64,000 bases of DNA from Phenylobacterium sp. (GCF_030681155.1 NZ_JAUXXE010000002.1:32625-96624), one strand, 5' to 3'. Counted from the stretch's first letter, positions 18,259 to 26,959 are shown. Made by a program: numbers and translations. Notes: a model not told the origin generated them from the letters alone.

Positions 18259-19254
18259 ATGAACATTCGCAAACTGGGCGCCGCCGGCCCCGCCACCTCC
18301 GCCCTCGGCCTCGGCTGCATGGGCATGTCCGACCTCTACGGCCCCTCTGATCGCCAAGAGAGCCTCGCCACGATGGCGGCGGCCATGGACGCCGGGATCA
18401 CCCTGCTCGACACCGGCGACTTCTATGGAATGGGCCACAATGAGATGCTGATCGCCGAAGGCCTCAAGGGCCACCGGCGGGAGGACCTCATCATCAGCGT
18501 CAAGTTCGGCGCTCAACGCGGGCCGGACGGAATGTGGCTCGGCTACGACGCCAGCCCCAAGGCGCTGAAGGCCGCGGCCGCCTACAGCCTGAAACGGCTG
18601 GGGGTCGACTATATCGACGTCTACCGCCCCGCGCGCCTGGACCCGGCGGTTCCCATTGAGGACACGGTGGGAGCCATCGCAGACCTGGTGAAGGCTGGCT
18701 ACGTCCGCCATATCGGTCTCTCTGAGGTCGGCGCCGACACCATTCGCCGCGCCGCAGCCGTCCACCCGATCGTCGACCTGCAGATCGAATACTCGTTGAT
18801 CTCACGCGGGATCGAGGACGGGATCCTCGCGACCTGCCGCGAGCTGGGCGTCGGGATCACCGCCTATGGGGTCCTAGCCCGCGGCCTGATCAGCGGTCAC
18901 TGGACAAAGGACCAACCTGCGGCGGGAGATTTCCGCAGCATGAGCCCGCGGTTCCAGGGCGAAAATCTCGATCACAACCTGAGCCTGGTCGAGGCTCTGC
19001 GTAGCGTCGCCGCAGACAAGGGCGTCACCGTCGCGCAGATCGCCATCGCCTGGGTGCTGGCGCAGGGCGACGACATCATCCCGCTGGTCGGGGCCCGCCG
19101 CCGCGATCGCCTGACCGAAGCCCTTGGGGCGCGGACCTTCGAACTTACCCCCACCGACCTGGCGGCTATTGAGGCGGCGGCTCCGAAGGGCGCGGCGGCC
19201 GGCGAGCGCTACCCAGCTCCCCAGATGGCGACCCTGGACAGCGAAAAGTCATGA
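18259..19254 (+). CDS. Aldo/keto reductase
   Basis: 332 aa, start at ATG 18259 behind GAAGG. NADPH-dependent reductase fold: LGLGCMGMSDLYGP at the start, catalytic Asp and Tyr in LLDTGDFYGMGHNE, Lys in SVKFGAQ. The usual catalytic His (YxQHR in the fourth strand) is replaced: the sequence reads VYRPARLDP. It may therefore belong to a subgroup with altered catalysis. C-terminal SRGIEDGIL and GARRRDRL match cofactor-binding regions. Substrate unknown; likely controlled by the divergent LysR protein. Confidence 0.88.
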   Translation: MNIRKLGAAGPATSALGLGCMGMSDLYGPSDRQESLATMAAAMDAGITLLDTGDFYGMGHNEMLIAEGLKGHRREDLIISVKFGAQRGPDGMWLGYDASPKALKAAAAYSLKRLGVDYIDVYRPARLDPAVPIEDTVGAIADLVKAGYVRHIGLSEVGADTIRRAAAVHPIVDLQIEYSLISRGIEDGILATCRELGVGITAYGVLARGLISGHWTKDQPAAGDFRSMSPRFQGENLDHNLSLVEALRSVAADKGVTVAQIAIAWVLAQGDDIIPLVGARRRDRLTEALGARTFELTPTDLAAIEAAAPKGAAAGERYPAPQMATLDSEKS

Positions 19255-19273
19255 CGGCTGGTTGACGCGATAC

Positions 19274-19286
19274 GTTATAATATTAC
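19274..19286 (+). promoter_or_regulatory. Zur-like operator upstream of merC-like gene
   Basis: GTTATAATATTAC differs at one base from the core GTTATAATATAAC of the zinc uptake regulator box known from proteobacteria. It stands out in a GC-rich context and includes TATAAT (19276-19281), so a bound repressor would cover a -10 element. It lies 45 nt before the TTG start of the MerC-like gene. Prediction from motif only. Confidence 0.45.
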
Positions 19287-19330
19287 ATAAGACTGGCCGC
19301 GACGATGACGGCTAGCCGAGTGAGGGACTT

Positions 19331-19687
19331 TTGAAGACCGCTTCCACGTCTCTCCTCGATGCTTCAGCCATCAGCCTGTCGGGCCTCTGCCTGGCTCACT
19401 GCCTGGCCCTCCCCCTGGTCGCCGCCTTCTCCCCCCTCCTGGCGGCCTGGGCGGAGGCCGAGTGGGTCCATGTCGCGGTGATTGTCATGGCGGCGCCGCT
19501 TTCGGCCATGGCCCTCTGGCGACGCGGCCAACGGCCGGCGGTGATCGCGCTGGCGCTCGGCGGCCTGTCTCTGATGGGCCTCGGGATCTGGCCGTTCCAT
19601 GCCCATGAGACCGCGCTGACCGTGTCCGGCAGCCTGCTGCTGGCCCTCGCCCACGTCTTCAACTGGAAGCGGCGGCACGCGCACTAA
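19331..19687 (+). CDS. MerC-type small membrane protein
   Basis: 118 aa with four predicted membrane helices. The first contains the MerC signature SLSGLCLAHCLALPL with a Cys pair suited to metal binding. MerC proteins move Hg(II) or related ions across the inner membrane. The start is TTG: an in-frame stop at 19313 excludes anything further upstream, and GAGGG lies 4 nt before. No mer operon surrounds it, and a Zur-like box precedes it, so a zinc-related role is plausible. Confidence 0.8.
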   Translation: MKTASTSLLDASAISLSGLCLAHCLALPLVAAFSPLLAAWAEAEWVHVAVIVMAAPLSAMALWRRGQRPAVIALALGGLSLMGLGIWPFHAHETALTVSGSLLLALAHVFNWKRRHAH

Positions 19688-19806
19688 TCACTGGGCGACA
19701 TGCGGCGAAAGCCAGCGGTCCGCAAGGCGTGCTGGACAACGGCGGTCGGCGGCTTCATCTTCGGAAGTCAAACACCTGTTCGTCCCCCTATTTGGGAAGC
19801 CTGCCC

Positions 19807-20997
19807 ATGTTTATGCGCTTTTTCACCGAGCTGCGCGAAGCCAAGGTCCCGGTGTCGCTGAAAGAGTACCTCATGCTGATGGAGGCGCTCGATAAGGTCG
19901 TCATCGATCGCAACGTGGAAGACTTCTACTACCTCGCCCGCTCGGCGCTGGTGAAGGATGAGAAGAACCTCGACAAGTTCGACCAGGTGTTCGGCCAGGT
20001 CTTCAAGGGCCTGGACAAGACCCAGGGCGTCGGGACGGCCGATATTCCCGCCGAATGGCTGAAGCGAATTTCCGATCAGTTCCTCACTGACGAGGAAAAG
20101 GCCCAGATCGAGGCCATGGGCGGCTTCGACAAACTGATGGAGGCCCTCGCCGAACAAATGCGCAAGCAGCGCGAAGAGGGCGATGGCGACGGTGAAGGCA
20201 AGGGCCAGAACGGCCAGAAGGGCGACGGCAGCTCACCGTTCGGCGCCAATGGCTATCACCCTGAAGGTATCCGCATCGGCCAGGACAAGGGCCGTCACGG
20301 CAAGGCCGTGAAGGTCTGGGACAAGCGCGAATACAAGAACCTCGACGACAGCGTCGAGCTCGGCACCCGCAACATCAAGGTCGCCCTGCGCCGACTGCGC
20401 AAATGGGTCCGCGAAGGCGCCGCCGAGGAACTGGATATGAACGGCACCATCCGCGGCACCGCGGAAAAGGGCTATCTGGATATCCATCTGCGCCCGGAAC
20501 GCCGCAATAAGATCAGCGTGCTGATCTTCTTCGACATTGGCGGCTCGATGGATAGCCACATCAAAATTTGTGAGGAGCTGTTCTCGGCCGCGCGAAGCGA
20601 GTTCAAGAACATGGAGTTCTACTACTTCCACAACTGCCTCTATGAGAATGTGTGGAAGGACAATCGGCGCCGTCACGCCGAGAAGCTGAACACCTGGGAC
20701 ATCCTCCACAAATATTCCAGCGATTACAAAGTCATATTCGTTGGCGACGCGACCATGAGCCCCTACGAAATCACCTATCCGGGTGGTTCGGTGGAGCACT
20801 GGAATGAAGAGGCCGGCGCGATTTGGATGGATCGGGTCGCGGGCATCTACGAAAACATGATCTGGCTGAACCCCACCGCCGAACGGCATTGGGACTACAC
20901 CCCCTCCATCGAGGTCATGAAGCAACTGGTCGGCGACCGCATGTTCCCCCTGACCATTGAAGGGTTGGACAAGGCCATGCGGGAACTGTCGCGCTAG
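19807..20997 (+). CDS. VWA domain (CoxE-like) protein
   Basis: 396 aa from the ATG at 19807. The N-terminal part (FFTELREAKVPVSLKEYLMLMEAL) matches the CoxE/YeaD-like family start. A charged, Gly-rich linker (about 120-165) follows, then the von Willebrand A domain with the MIDAS motif DIGGSMDSH (about residue 244). These proteins usually work with a MoxR-type AAA+ ATPase to remodel or load metal into targets. No MoxR gene is adjacent here, so the partner must be elsewhere. Cytoplasmic; no signal peptide. Confidence 0.85.
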   Translation: MFMRFFTELREAKVPVSLKEYLMLMEALDKVVIDRNVEDFYYLARSALVKDEKNLDKFDQVFGQVFKGLDKTQGVGTADIPAEWLKRISDQFLTDEEKAQIEAMGGFDKLMEALAEQMRKQREEGDGDGEGKGQNGQKGDGSSPFGANGYHPEGIRIGQDKGRHGKAVKVWDKREYKNLDDSVELGTRNIKVALRRLRKWVREGAAEELDMNGTIRGTAEKGYLDIHLRPERRNKISVLIFFDIGGSMDSHIKICEELFSAARSEFKNMEFYYFHNCLYENVWKDNRRRHAEKLNTWDILHKYSSDYKVIFVGDATMSPYEITYPGGSVEHWNEEAGAIWMDRVAGIYENMIWLNPTAERHWDYTPSIEVMKQLVGDRMFPLTIEGLDKAMRELSR

Positions 20998-21016
20998 CGC
21001 GCCGCATCGCGGTTTG

Positions 21017-21043
21017 TGTCACACCTGCTAAGCTGATGTGACA
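21017..21043. promoter_or_regulatory. Candidate TetR operator
   Basis: TGTCACA (21017-21023) and TGTGACA (21037-21043) form a perfect 7-bp inverted repeat 13 nt apart, just before the regulator gene. TetR proteins commonly repress themselves through such sites. Inferred. Confidence 0.45.
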
Positions 21044-21059
21044 TTTGAGAGATTCGCCA

Positions 21060-21713
21060 GTGGACACCGTCAAGGTCGACGATACCGGAGAGGCCCACGA
21101 GGCCGCCACCAAGGCGGCGGTCTTCTGCGCGGCTGAACGGCTGTTCGCGCTGCACGGCTTCCAGAACGTCTCGGTCCGCGACATCACCGCCGACGCGGGC
21201 GTGAATCTCGCCTCGGTGAACTACCACTTCGGGTCAAAAGACGCGCTGTTGTTCGAGATCTTCCGCCGGCGCACGGCGGAGCTGAACCGCGAACGTGCCC
21301 GGATGCTGCACGAGGCAAATGACCGCAACGCCGGCAAGCCGCCGGTGCGCGAAATCCTTGAGGCCCTGTTCGCCCCGCCGTTGAAATGGGCCTCCCCCGA
21401 CAACGACCGGCGGATCTCGGTGCAGTTCATCATTCGCTCGCGCAGCGAAGGCACCGCCGAAATGCGCGAGGCTCTGACCAACGACGTCAGCCATCTGGCG
21501 CGGTTCTCCGACGCCCTCATCGCGGCCTGCCCCGACCTGCCGCGCGAGACCGTCTACTGGCGGCTGCACTTCTGCCTTGGCATGGTCCACAACAACCGCT
21601 TCGCCGAGTTCGACCGCCTGCATGTGCTGTCGGACGGCGCGACCCGGGAGGGCGATGTAGACGCCCTGCTCAAACGAATGCTCGACTTCGCCGAGGCTGG
21701 CTTCCAGGCCTGA
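21060..21713 (+). CDS. TetR/AcrR family transcriptional regulator
   Basis: 217 aa. The N-terminal helix-turn-helix is typical (AAERLFALHGFQNVSVRDI, then GVNLASVNYHFGSKDALLFEIF). The C-terminal all-helical ligand domain has the TetR_C pattern seen in CmeR/YbiH-like members. GTG at 21060 is chosen because GAGAG lies 8 nt upstream; TTG at 21045 is the alternative. An inverted repeat immediately upstream suggests autoregulation. Its target is not obvious from neighbours. Confidence 0.9.
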   Translation: MDTVKVDDTGEAHEAATKAAVFCAAERLFALHGFQNVSVRDITADAGVNLASVNYHFGSKDALLFEIFRRRTAELNRERARMLHEANDRNAGKPPVREILEALFAPPLKWASPDNDRRISVQFIIRSRSEGTAEMREALTNDVSHLARFSDALIAACPDLPRETVYWRLHFCLGMVHNNRFAEFDRLHVLSDGATREGDVDALLKRMLDFAEAGFQA

Positions 21714-21728
21714 CTCTTCGCCTCGCGG

Positions 21729-23156
21729 CTAGGCGGCGAGATTCCAAGCAAACTTCAGATCCTCGACGAAGGCCGCATAGGCCCTGGCTTTTTCCTGCGC
21801 GTCAGGGACCCGCAGTAGAAACGACGGATGATAGGTGACCACGCCCTGGGCCTGGTCGGCGAGTTGAAACGCATGGCCGCGCGCCTTGCCGATCGGAGTG
21901 GGCTTCCCGCACACCGCCAACGCCGCCGTGGCCCCCAGCGCGACAATCACCCGCGGCCGTACGATCCGGCGCTCGGCGTCCAGCCACCAGCGGCACGCCG
22001 TGACCTCCGATGTCTTGGGCGTCTGGTGAATACGGCGCTTACCCCGCAACTCGTGCCGGAAGTGTTTCACGGCGTTCGTCACATAGAGCTCGGCCCGCGG
22101 AACGCCCGCCTCAGCCAGAGCCTGGTCCAGAACCTTGCCGGCCGGGCCGACAAAAGGTTGACCGGCCAGATCTTCCTGGTCGCCGGGCTGCTCGCCCACG
22201 ATCATCAGCCTGGCCTTGGCAGGCCCCTCCCCGGCCACGCCCTGAGTCGCATCGCGCCACAGGTCGCAGCGGCGGCAGAAATCGACGCCCGCCACAACCT
22301 CTTCCAGGGACGTCGGCGCGCCTTCCTCAAATGACGCATCCCGCGACAGGCGCTGGGCCTGACGCACCACACGGCGATTGGGTTCGGATGGCATTTGCCT
22401 GACCATGGCCGAGGTACGGTCCTCTGCGGCTTTGACCAGTTCGGGAATGAGCCCGGCCTCGGGCAGGTTCCGCCAATAGCGCTTGGGCATCTCGCGCTGC
22501 ATAGCGCCCACCTTCAGACGAGCAGGGTTGAAGGTGGAGGCGTAATAGGTGCGCCAATAATCCTCCAGGGCGTCCTCGCTTGGAGCATCCGCTGGGTCGG
22601 CGCCCGGCGTAAACGTCAGCAGCACCTTGTCCCAGTGGGCGCAGCGATCAGGCGTCAGAATGGACCAGTTCATGTTGGCGTAGCGGCGGGCAAAGAAGGG
22701 CGCGGCGGCCTCGGCCACTCGGTGGGCCGGCTCGAACCAGGCCACATAGGTATCCTCGTCCGCGCCCTTGACCTGCCGAAAACGGACAAAGGCCTTCATC
22801 TTGTGGATCGCCTTCGACACCGCGCCGGCCATGTCCCGGGCGCGGGCGACGTCGGGATCCGAAGCGATATGCATCAGGTTAGGCTCGTTCGCGAGCCGCC
22901 ACAGCAAGCGATACAACAGAGCGAACCGCTCGCCCGAGCTATGCAGAACCACCTGTTCGGCGACCTCGACGAACTCTCGCGGAACGGTGAAGCTTGCTGC
23001 AGCGGTTGCCGGCTCCGTGGTCTGACCAAACAGATCCCCGCCGCCGTCCACGGTCCAAAGCGCGTCCTCCGGCGACACATCAGCCCCGCGAAGAAGTCGC
23101 GCGGCTCGCCGCCAACCATCGAAGTCAGTTTCCGAGGCGAGGCGTACGACCTGCAT
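21729..23156 (-). CDS. DUF4130 domain fused to UdgX-type uracil-DNA glycosylase
   Basis: 475 aa. Residues 1-230 match the SAM-linked DUF4130 domain (probable DNA metabolism protein). Residues 285-475 are a UDG-superfamily domain with an Fe-S type Cys pair (CRRC, 294-297), motif GEQPGDQEDLAGQPFVGPAG (321-340) and HPSFLLR (443-449). The insert KRRIH at 373-377 is the hallmark of UdgX, which excises uracil and becomes covalently attached to the abasic site through that His. Its ATG overlaps the stop of the radical SAM gene (TGATG), so both proteins are made together. Confidence 0.9.
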   Translation of the reverse strand: MQVVRLASETDFDGWRRAARLLRGADVSPEDALWTVDGGGDLFGQTTEPATAAASFTVPREFVEVAEQVVLHSSGERFALLYRLLWRLANEPNLMHIASDPDVARARDMAGAVSKAIHKMKAFVRFRQVKGADEDTYVAWFEPAHRVAEAAAPFFARRYANMNWSILTPDRCAHWDKVLLTFTPGADPADAPSEDALEDYWRTYYASTFNPARLKVGAMQREMPKRYWRNLPEAGLIPELVKAAEDRTSAMVRQMPSEPNRRVVRQAQRLSRDASFEEGAPTSLEEVVAGVDFCRRCDLWRDATQGVAGEGPAKARLMIVGEQPGDQEDLAGQPFVGPAGKVLDQALAEAGVPRAELYVTNAVKHFRHELRGKRRIHQTPKTSEVTACRWWLDAERRIVRPRVIVALGATAALAVCGKPTPIGKARGHAFQLADQAQGVVTYHPSFLLRVPDAQEKARAYAAFVEDLKFAWNLAA

Positions 23157-24376
23157 CAGAACAGGCTCAACTGCTGGGGCGCGATATGGGTCCGCAAGTC
23201 GGCGCGGTCGGTCAGCGAACCTGGACGCCAGTCGTCGGTGATGATGAAGGGCCGCACCTTGTCGAGGCCGCGCGTCAGGCGCTTCACATCCTCAAGGGTC
23301 AAGCGCTTGTAGCGGCGGATCTCGATCATCCGATCGACGCTTTTGACGCCCAGCCCCGGCACCCGCAGCATCGGCTCGCGATCGGCCTTGTTCAGATCTA
23401 CCGGGAACCGCGCCCGGTTTTTCAGGGCCCAGGCCAGCTTGGGGTCAATGGCCAGGTCCAGGTTTTCATCGCCGCTGGCGATTTCAAGCGCCTCGAAACC
23501 GTAGAACCGCATCAGCCAATCGGCCTGATAGAGCCTATGCTCGCGCATCAACGGCGGCCGGACGGGAGGCAGGCGCGACGTGGTGTCCGGGATCGGACTG
23601 TAGGCGGAATAGTAGACCCGTCGCATGCCGTAGGCCCCGTAGAGGCCGGCGCTGCGTGACAGGATTTCGCCGTCGCTAGCGGCGTCGGCGCCGACGATCA
23701 TCTGGGTCGACTGGCCCGCGGGCGCGAACTTCGGCGGCTTGGCCTTGATCGCCTTGTCGGTGGTTTCCTCGATCCCCAAGCGCACAGAGCCCATGGCTTT
23801 GCGAATGCCCTTGGCGTCCTTTTCCGGCGCGAGGTCGGCCAGGCTGTCGTCCCGAGGTAGCTCGATATTGATCGACACCCGATCGGCATAAAGCGCGGCC
23901 TGGTTGACCAGGGCGGGCGAAGCTTCTGGGATGACCTTGAGGTGGATATAGCCGCGAAAGTCGTGGTCGAGCCGCAGCGACTTGGCCACGCGCACCATCT
24001 CTTCCATCGTGTAGTCGGCGTTGCGGATGATCCCCGAGGACAGGAACAACCCCTCGATGTAGTTCCGCTTGTAGAAGCCGAGGGTGAGGTCGACGACCTC
24101 CTTAACGGTGAAGCGGGCGCGGCGCGTGTTCGAAGTCACCCGGTTCACGCAATAGACGCAGTCATAGACACAGAAGTTGGTCAGCAGAATCTTCAGAAGG
24201 CTGATGCAACGGCCATCGGGAGCATAGGCGTGGCAGATACCCATCCCCTCGGTCGAGCCGACGCCCTTACCGCCCACCGAGTCGCGCTTGGTCGTGCCTG
24301 AGGACGCGCAGGAGGCGTCGTATTTCGCGGCGTCCGATAGGATCGCGAGCTTCTGCTTGAGGTCCAGGCTTGCCAT
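23156..24376 (-). CDS. Radical SAM protein linked to UDG (putative DNA repair)
   Basis: 406 aa. The radical SAM cluster motif is CVYDCVYC (Cys 69, 73, 76). Conserved blocks include SGIIRNADYTMEEMVRVA and the PIPDTTSRLPP segment. The C-terminus ends in a helix-hairpin-helix DNA-binding motif (RVPGLGVKSVDRMIEIRR). This family is almost always encoded next to a DUF4130/UDG protein and is presumed to repair or modify DNA; no reaction is established to my knowledge. First gene of the pair. Confidence 0.9.
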   Translation of the reverse strand: MASLDLKQKLAILSDAAKYDASCASSGTTKRDSVGGKGVGSTEGMGICHAYAPDGRCISLLKILLTNFCVYDCVYCVNRVTSNTRRARFTVKEVVDLTLGFYKRNYIEGLFLSSGIIRNADYTMEEMVRVAKSLRLDHDFRGYIHLKVIPEASPALVNQAALYADRVSINIELPRDDSLADLAPEKDAKGIRKAMGSVRLGIEETTDKAIKAKPPKFAPAGQSTQMIVGADAASDGEILSRSAGLYGAYGMRRVYYSAYSPIPDTTSRLPPVRPPLMREHRLYQADWLMRFYGFEALEIASGDENLDLAIDPKLAWALKNRARFPVDLNKADREPMLRVPGLGVKSVDRMIEIRRYKRLTLEDVKRLTRGLDKVRPFIITDDWRPGSLTDRADLRTHIAPQQLSLF

Positions 24377-24426
24377 GCCTCAAGCTAATGTTCTCATTCT
24401 GTTCCGTCCAGTCCCCATCCGGGGAT

Positions 24427-24455
24427 GGGACCGAGGAGCCCAGCCCCTCGGTCCC
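24427..24455 (-). terminator. Strong hairpin after DUF1993 gene
   Basis: GGGACCGAGG and CCTCGGTCCC pair perfectly over 10 bp with a 9-nt loop, 9 nt past the end of the reverse-strand DUF1993 gene. A second short palindrome (about 24413-24429) overlaps it. There is no T-run, so the termination role is inferred. Confidence 0.45.
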
Positions 24456-24463
24456 TCAGACCG

Positions 24464-24970
24464 CTAGGCCGCACCCAGGAAGACGCGCTTGCCGACCTCG
24501 ACGCCGTTGTGGCGCTGGATCGCGTAGGCGGTGGTGATGTGGAAGTAGAAGTTCGGCATCGCCTGCTCAAGCAGGTAGGCCTGCCCCTTCACGATGCTGG
24601 TCTCACCGCGGCGCACCAGGCTGATGTCGCGCTCTTCGGAGCCGTCGATCTGAGCCGCGTCGAGGGTGCGGAGGAAGGCGATGGTCTTGTCGACCCGGGC
24701 CTTCAATTCCTCAAAGCTGGTTTCGCTGTCCTCATAAGCAGGGAACTCGACGCCAGCCAGACGCGCGGCGCCGCCCTTGGCGAAGTCGGTGGCGATCTGA
24801 ACCTGACGGGCGAAGGGGAACATGTCCGGATAGAGCCGCGCCTGCAGCAGGGCGGCCGGGTCGATCTTGCGTTCAGCGGCGTGGGCCGCGGCCTTGTCGA
24901 TCACCCCGCCAAGACCGGTGAGGCCCTGGATGAAGACGGGGACCGAGGCCTGATACATGGAAAGGGTCAT
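24464..24970 (-). CDS. DUF1993 family protein
   Basis: 168 aa, normal size for the family. The N-terminus MTLSMYQASVPVFIQGLTGL and later LYPDMFPFARQVQIATDFAKG and the His in FYFHITTAYAI are typical. The fold is a DinB-like four-helix bundle. Function is unknown; the family is cytoplasmic. A GGAG site precedes the ATG. It stands alone. Confidence 0.88.
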   Translation of the reverse strand: MTLSMYQASVPVFIQGLTGLGGVIDKAAAHAAERKIDPAALLQARLYPDMFPFARQVQIATDFAKGGAARLAGVEFPAYEDSETSFEELKARVDKTIAFLRTLDAAQIDGSEERDISLVRRGETSIVKGQAYLLEQAMPNFYFHITTAYAIQRHNGVEVGKRVFLGAA

Positions 24971-25096
24971 GACTGCTCCAGCGGGTCCAAGCGACTCGCG
25001 AGCCGGTTCTATAGGCGCGGCCGCGCGACGTCCCCTGCGATGCGCCGCAGATCAACGCTCGACGCCGGGCGCCGCGGGGTCGTAGCGTGACCATCG

Positions 25097-25828
25097 ATGG
25101 ACCTTCTCGACCCGTTCGCGCTCGCCACGCCACGCCTCGTCACCCGCCTCAAGAACGGCGAGCCCCACCAGGTGTTTTCCGGCTTCCTCTACCATGTGGG
25201 CGAAGACCGCTACATCGTGCTGACCGCCCTGCACTGCCTGCTGCGGCCCAATACTTTCTACTTCAAGAACCGCGGGACCGAGGCGACTTGGCCCGAGACC
25301 TACGGCCACGATCTGGACTGCGAGACGCTAGGCTTCAGCGCGCCTCTCTATGACGGAACAGCGCCCCGGTTCCGTTGGCATCAGGACCCGCACAACGCCT
25401 CGATCGACGTGGCCGGCGTTCCGGTGCGCCTGCCTTCCCGCCCGCAGGCGATCAATATGGCAGGCGCCTTCGGCGACTACGACGTGGTGACCCAAGGCTT
25501 GCCGCTCACCGCCGGGTCGGCGGGGCTGATCTACGGCTTCCCCGGCGGGGCGGCGATCCTGCGCAGCGCGCCGATCGCCCGAGGTTTCACCCTGGCCACA
25601 GACTACCGGCTCAATCCGTTCGCCTTTCATGTCGACGGCATCGGCGGGGCTGGCTGCTCCGGCGGCCCTGTCGCCCTGCGCGCCGAACGCGGCGACAGAA
25701 CGCTGCTGCAATGGATCGGCATCTATGTCGCCACCCACGAGGCGGAGCGCCTGGGCCGCTGCATCCCGCTGGCGCAGGTGATGGAGCTGGTGGCGACGAT
25801 GACCGCCGAGCCGGGGCTGTGGACCTAG
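25097..25828 (+). CDS. Trypsin-like serine protease domain protein, no signal peptide
   Basis: 243 aa. A complete chymotrypsin-type triad can be placed: His46 in LTALHCLL, Asp104 in ASIDVAGVP, Ser188 in GGAGCSGGPV. No signal peptide or membrane segment is visible, which is unusual for this fold in bacteria and points to a cytoplasmic protease or pseudo-protease. Stops 8 nt before the convergent SRPBCC gene. The family is otherwise unrecognised. Confidence 0.7.
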   Translation: MDLLDPFALATPRLVTRLKNGEPHQVFSGFLYHVGEDRYIVLTALHCLLRPNTFYFKNRGTEATWPETYGHDLDCETLGFSAPLYDGTAPRFRWHQDPHNASIDVAGVPVRLPSRPQAINMAGAFGDYDVVTQGLPLTAGSAGLIYGFPGGAAILRSAPIARGFTLATDYRLNPFAFHVDGIGGAGCSGGPVALRAERGDRTLLQWIGIYVATHEAERLGRCIPLAQVMELVATMTAEPGLWT

Positions 25829-25835
25829 CCTAGCT

Positions 25836-26318
25836 TCAAAGCTTAGCCGCCACCTCGGCCAATTGGTCGGCGCAGATGCCCCAGCCCTCCATGAAACCCA
25901 TCTGCTCATGGGTTTCGCGGTCCGCCACGCTCCAGTGGCGAGCGCGGGCGATGTACTTGGTGCGCCCGTCCCCAAGATCCTCGAAGGTTATGATCGCGGT
26001 CATGAAGGGCTTGTCCGACGGAGCCCACGCCTCGGTGAAGGCGTCGGTGAAAACGATCTTCTCGTTAGGCACGACCTCCAGATAGACCCCGGCGTTCGGG
26101 TAGTCGTTCCCCTCGGCGTCTCGCATCACGATCCGATTGGCGCCGCCGGTGCGCACGTCGAGTTCGGCGATCGGGGTGGTGAACGGTTTGGGCGCGAACC
26201 ACTGCTTCAGCACTTCGGCGTCGGTCCAGGCGCGATAGAGCTTCTCGCGCGGTACGTCGATGATGCGGGTGAGCACCAGTTCACGGTCATGGGCGGGCGG
26301 CGTTTGCGTCGTCGTCAT
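25836..26318 (-). CDS. SRPBCC/AHSA1 domain protein
   Basis: 160 aa. START-like fold of the Aha1/polyketide-cyclase type: [31 protein letters not shown] near the start and [14 protein letters not shown] near the end. These proteins bind hydrophobic ligands in a deep pocket. The ATG at 26318 has GGAG about 8 nt upstream and is preferred to TTG at 26330. Ligand unknown. Confidence 0.9.
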   Translation of the reverse strand: MTTTQTPPAHDRELVLTRIIDVPREKLYRAWTDAEVLKQWFAPKPFTTPIAELDVRTGGANRIVMRDAEGNDYPNAGVYLEVVPNEKIVFTDAFTEAWAPSDKPFMTAIITFEDLGDGRTKYIARARHWSVADRETHEQMGFMEGWGICADQLAEVAAKL

Positions 26319-26491
26319 CGCGATCTCCAATCACAGGGGTTCGAAGCAAGGACGATGCTGGTGAATGCGATCCTACAGCCCGCAGCAGGTTTTTCCTCCT
26401 GGCGTGCGCCTCGCGAAAAATGAGTTGCGCGGCGGCCAAGGTTGGCGTCCGCTCTCACTGGAGAGTTGCACCGTCTGGAGGCTTGAGCCGT

Positions 26492-26959
26492 ATGACGACG
26501 ACGTTCGAGATCAACGGCCGCAAGGTCACGATCAAGGCCCCCGACGACTCTCCGCTACTCTGGGCGATCCGTGACGAGGTCGGGCTGACGGGCTCCAAGT
26601 TCGGTTGCGGCATCGGCGCTTGCGGCGCCTGCACCGTGCACCTGAACGGCGAAGCGGTGCGCTCCTGCGTGACCCCGGTCAACGCGGCCGCGGGCGCCAA
26701 GGTGACCACCATCGAGGGCCTGGATCCAAAAGGCGCCCACCCATTGCAGGTGGCCTGGATCAAGGCCCAGGCCCCGCAGTGCGGCTACTGCCAGTCGGGT
26801 CAGATAATGCAGGCCGCCGCCCTGCTGAAGACCACGCCCAATCCCACCGACGCACAGATCAATGACGCCATGAACGGCAATCTCTGCCGCTGCATGGCCT
26901 ATGTCCGGATCAAACAGGCGATCAAGCTCGCCGCCGGATCGCAAGGGAGCAGGGCATGA
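26492..26959 (+). CDS. (2Fe-2S) subunit of molybdenum hydroxylase
   Basis: 155 aa, the size of the small IorA-type subunit. The first plant-type cluster is bound by [13 protein letters not shown]...C, and the second by [13 protein letters not shown]...NLCRCMAY. It passes electrons from the molybdenum site of the large subunit. A GGAGG ribosome site precedes the ATG. It overlaps the next gene by 4 nt (ATGA). No FAD subunit follows, as in isoquinoline 1-oxidoreductase-type enzymes. Confidence 0.93.
   Translation: MTTTFEINGRKVTIKAPDDSPLLWAIRDEVGLTGSKFGCGIGACGACTVHLNGEAVRSCVTPVNAAAGAKVTTIEGLDPKGAHPLQVAWIKAQAPQCGYCQSGQIMQAAALLKTTPNPTDAQINDAMNGNLCRCMAYVRIKQAIKLAAGSQGSRA

Noticed and set aside
21017..21043. 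Second ECF41 promoter from the TGTCACA at 21017
   Set aside because: No CGTC at the required 16-nt distance; the inverted-repeat reading explains it better.
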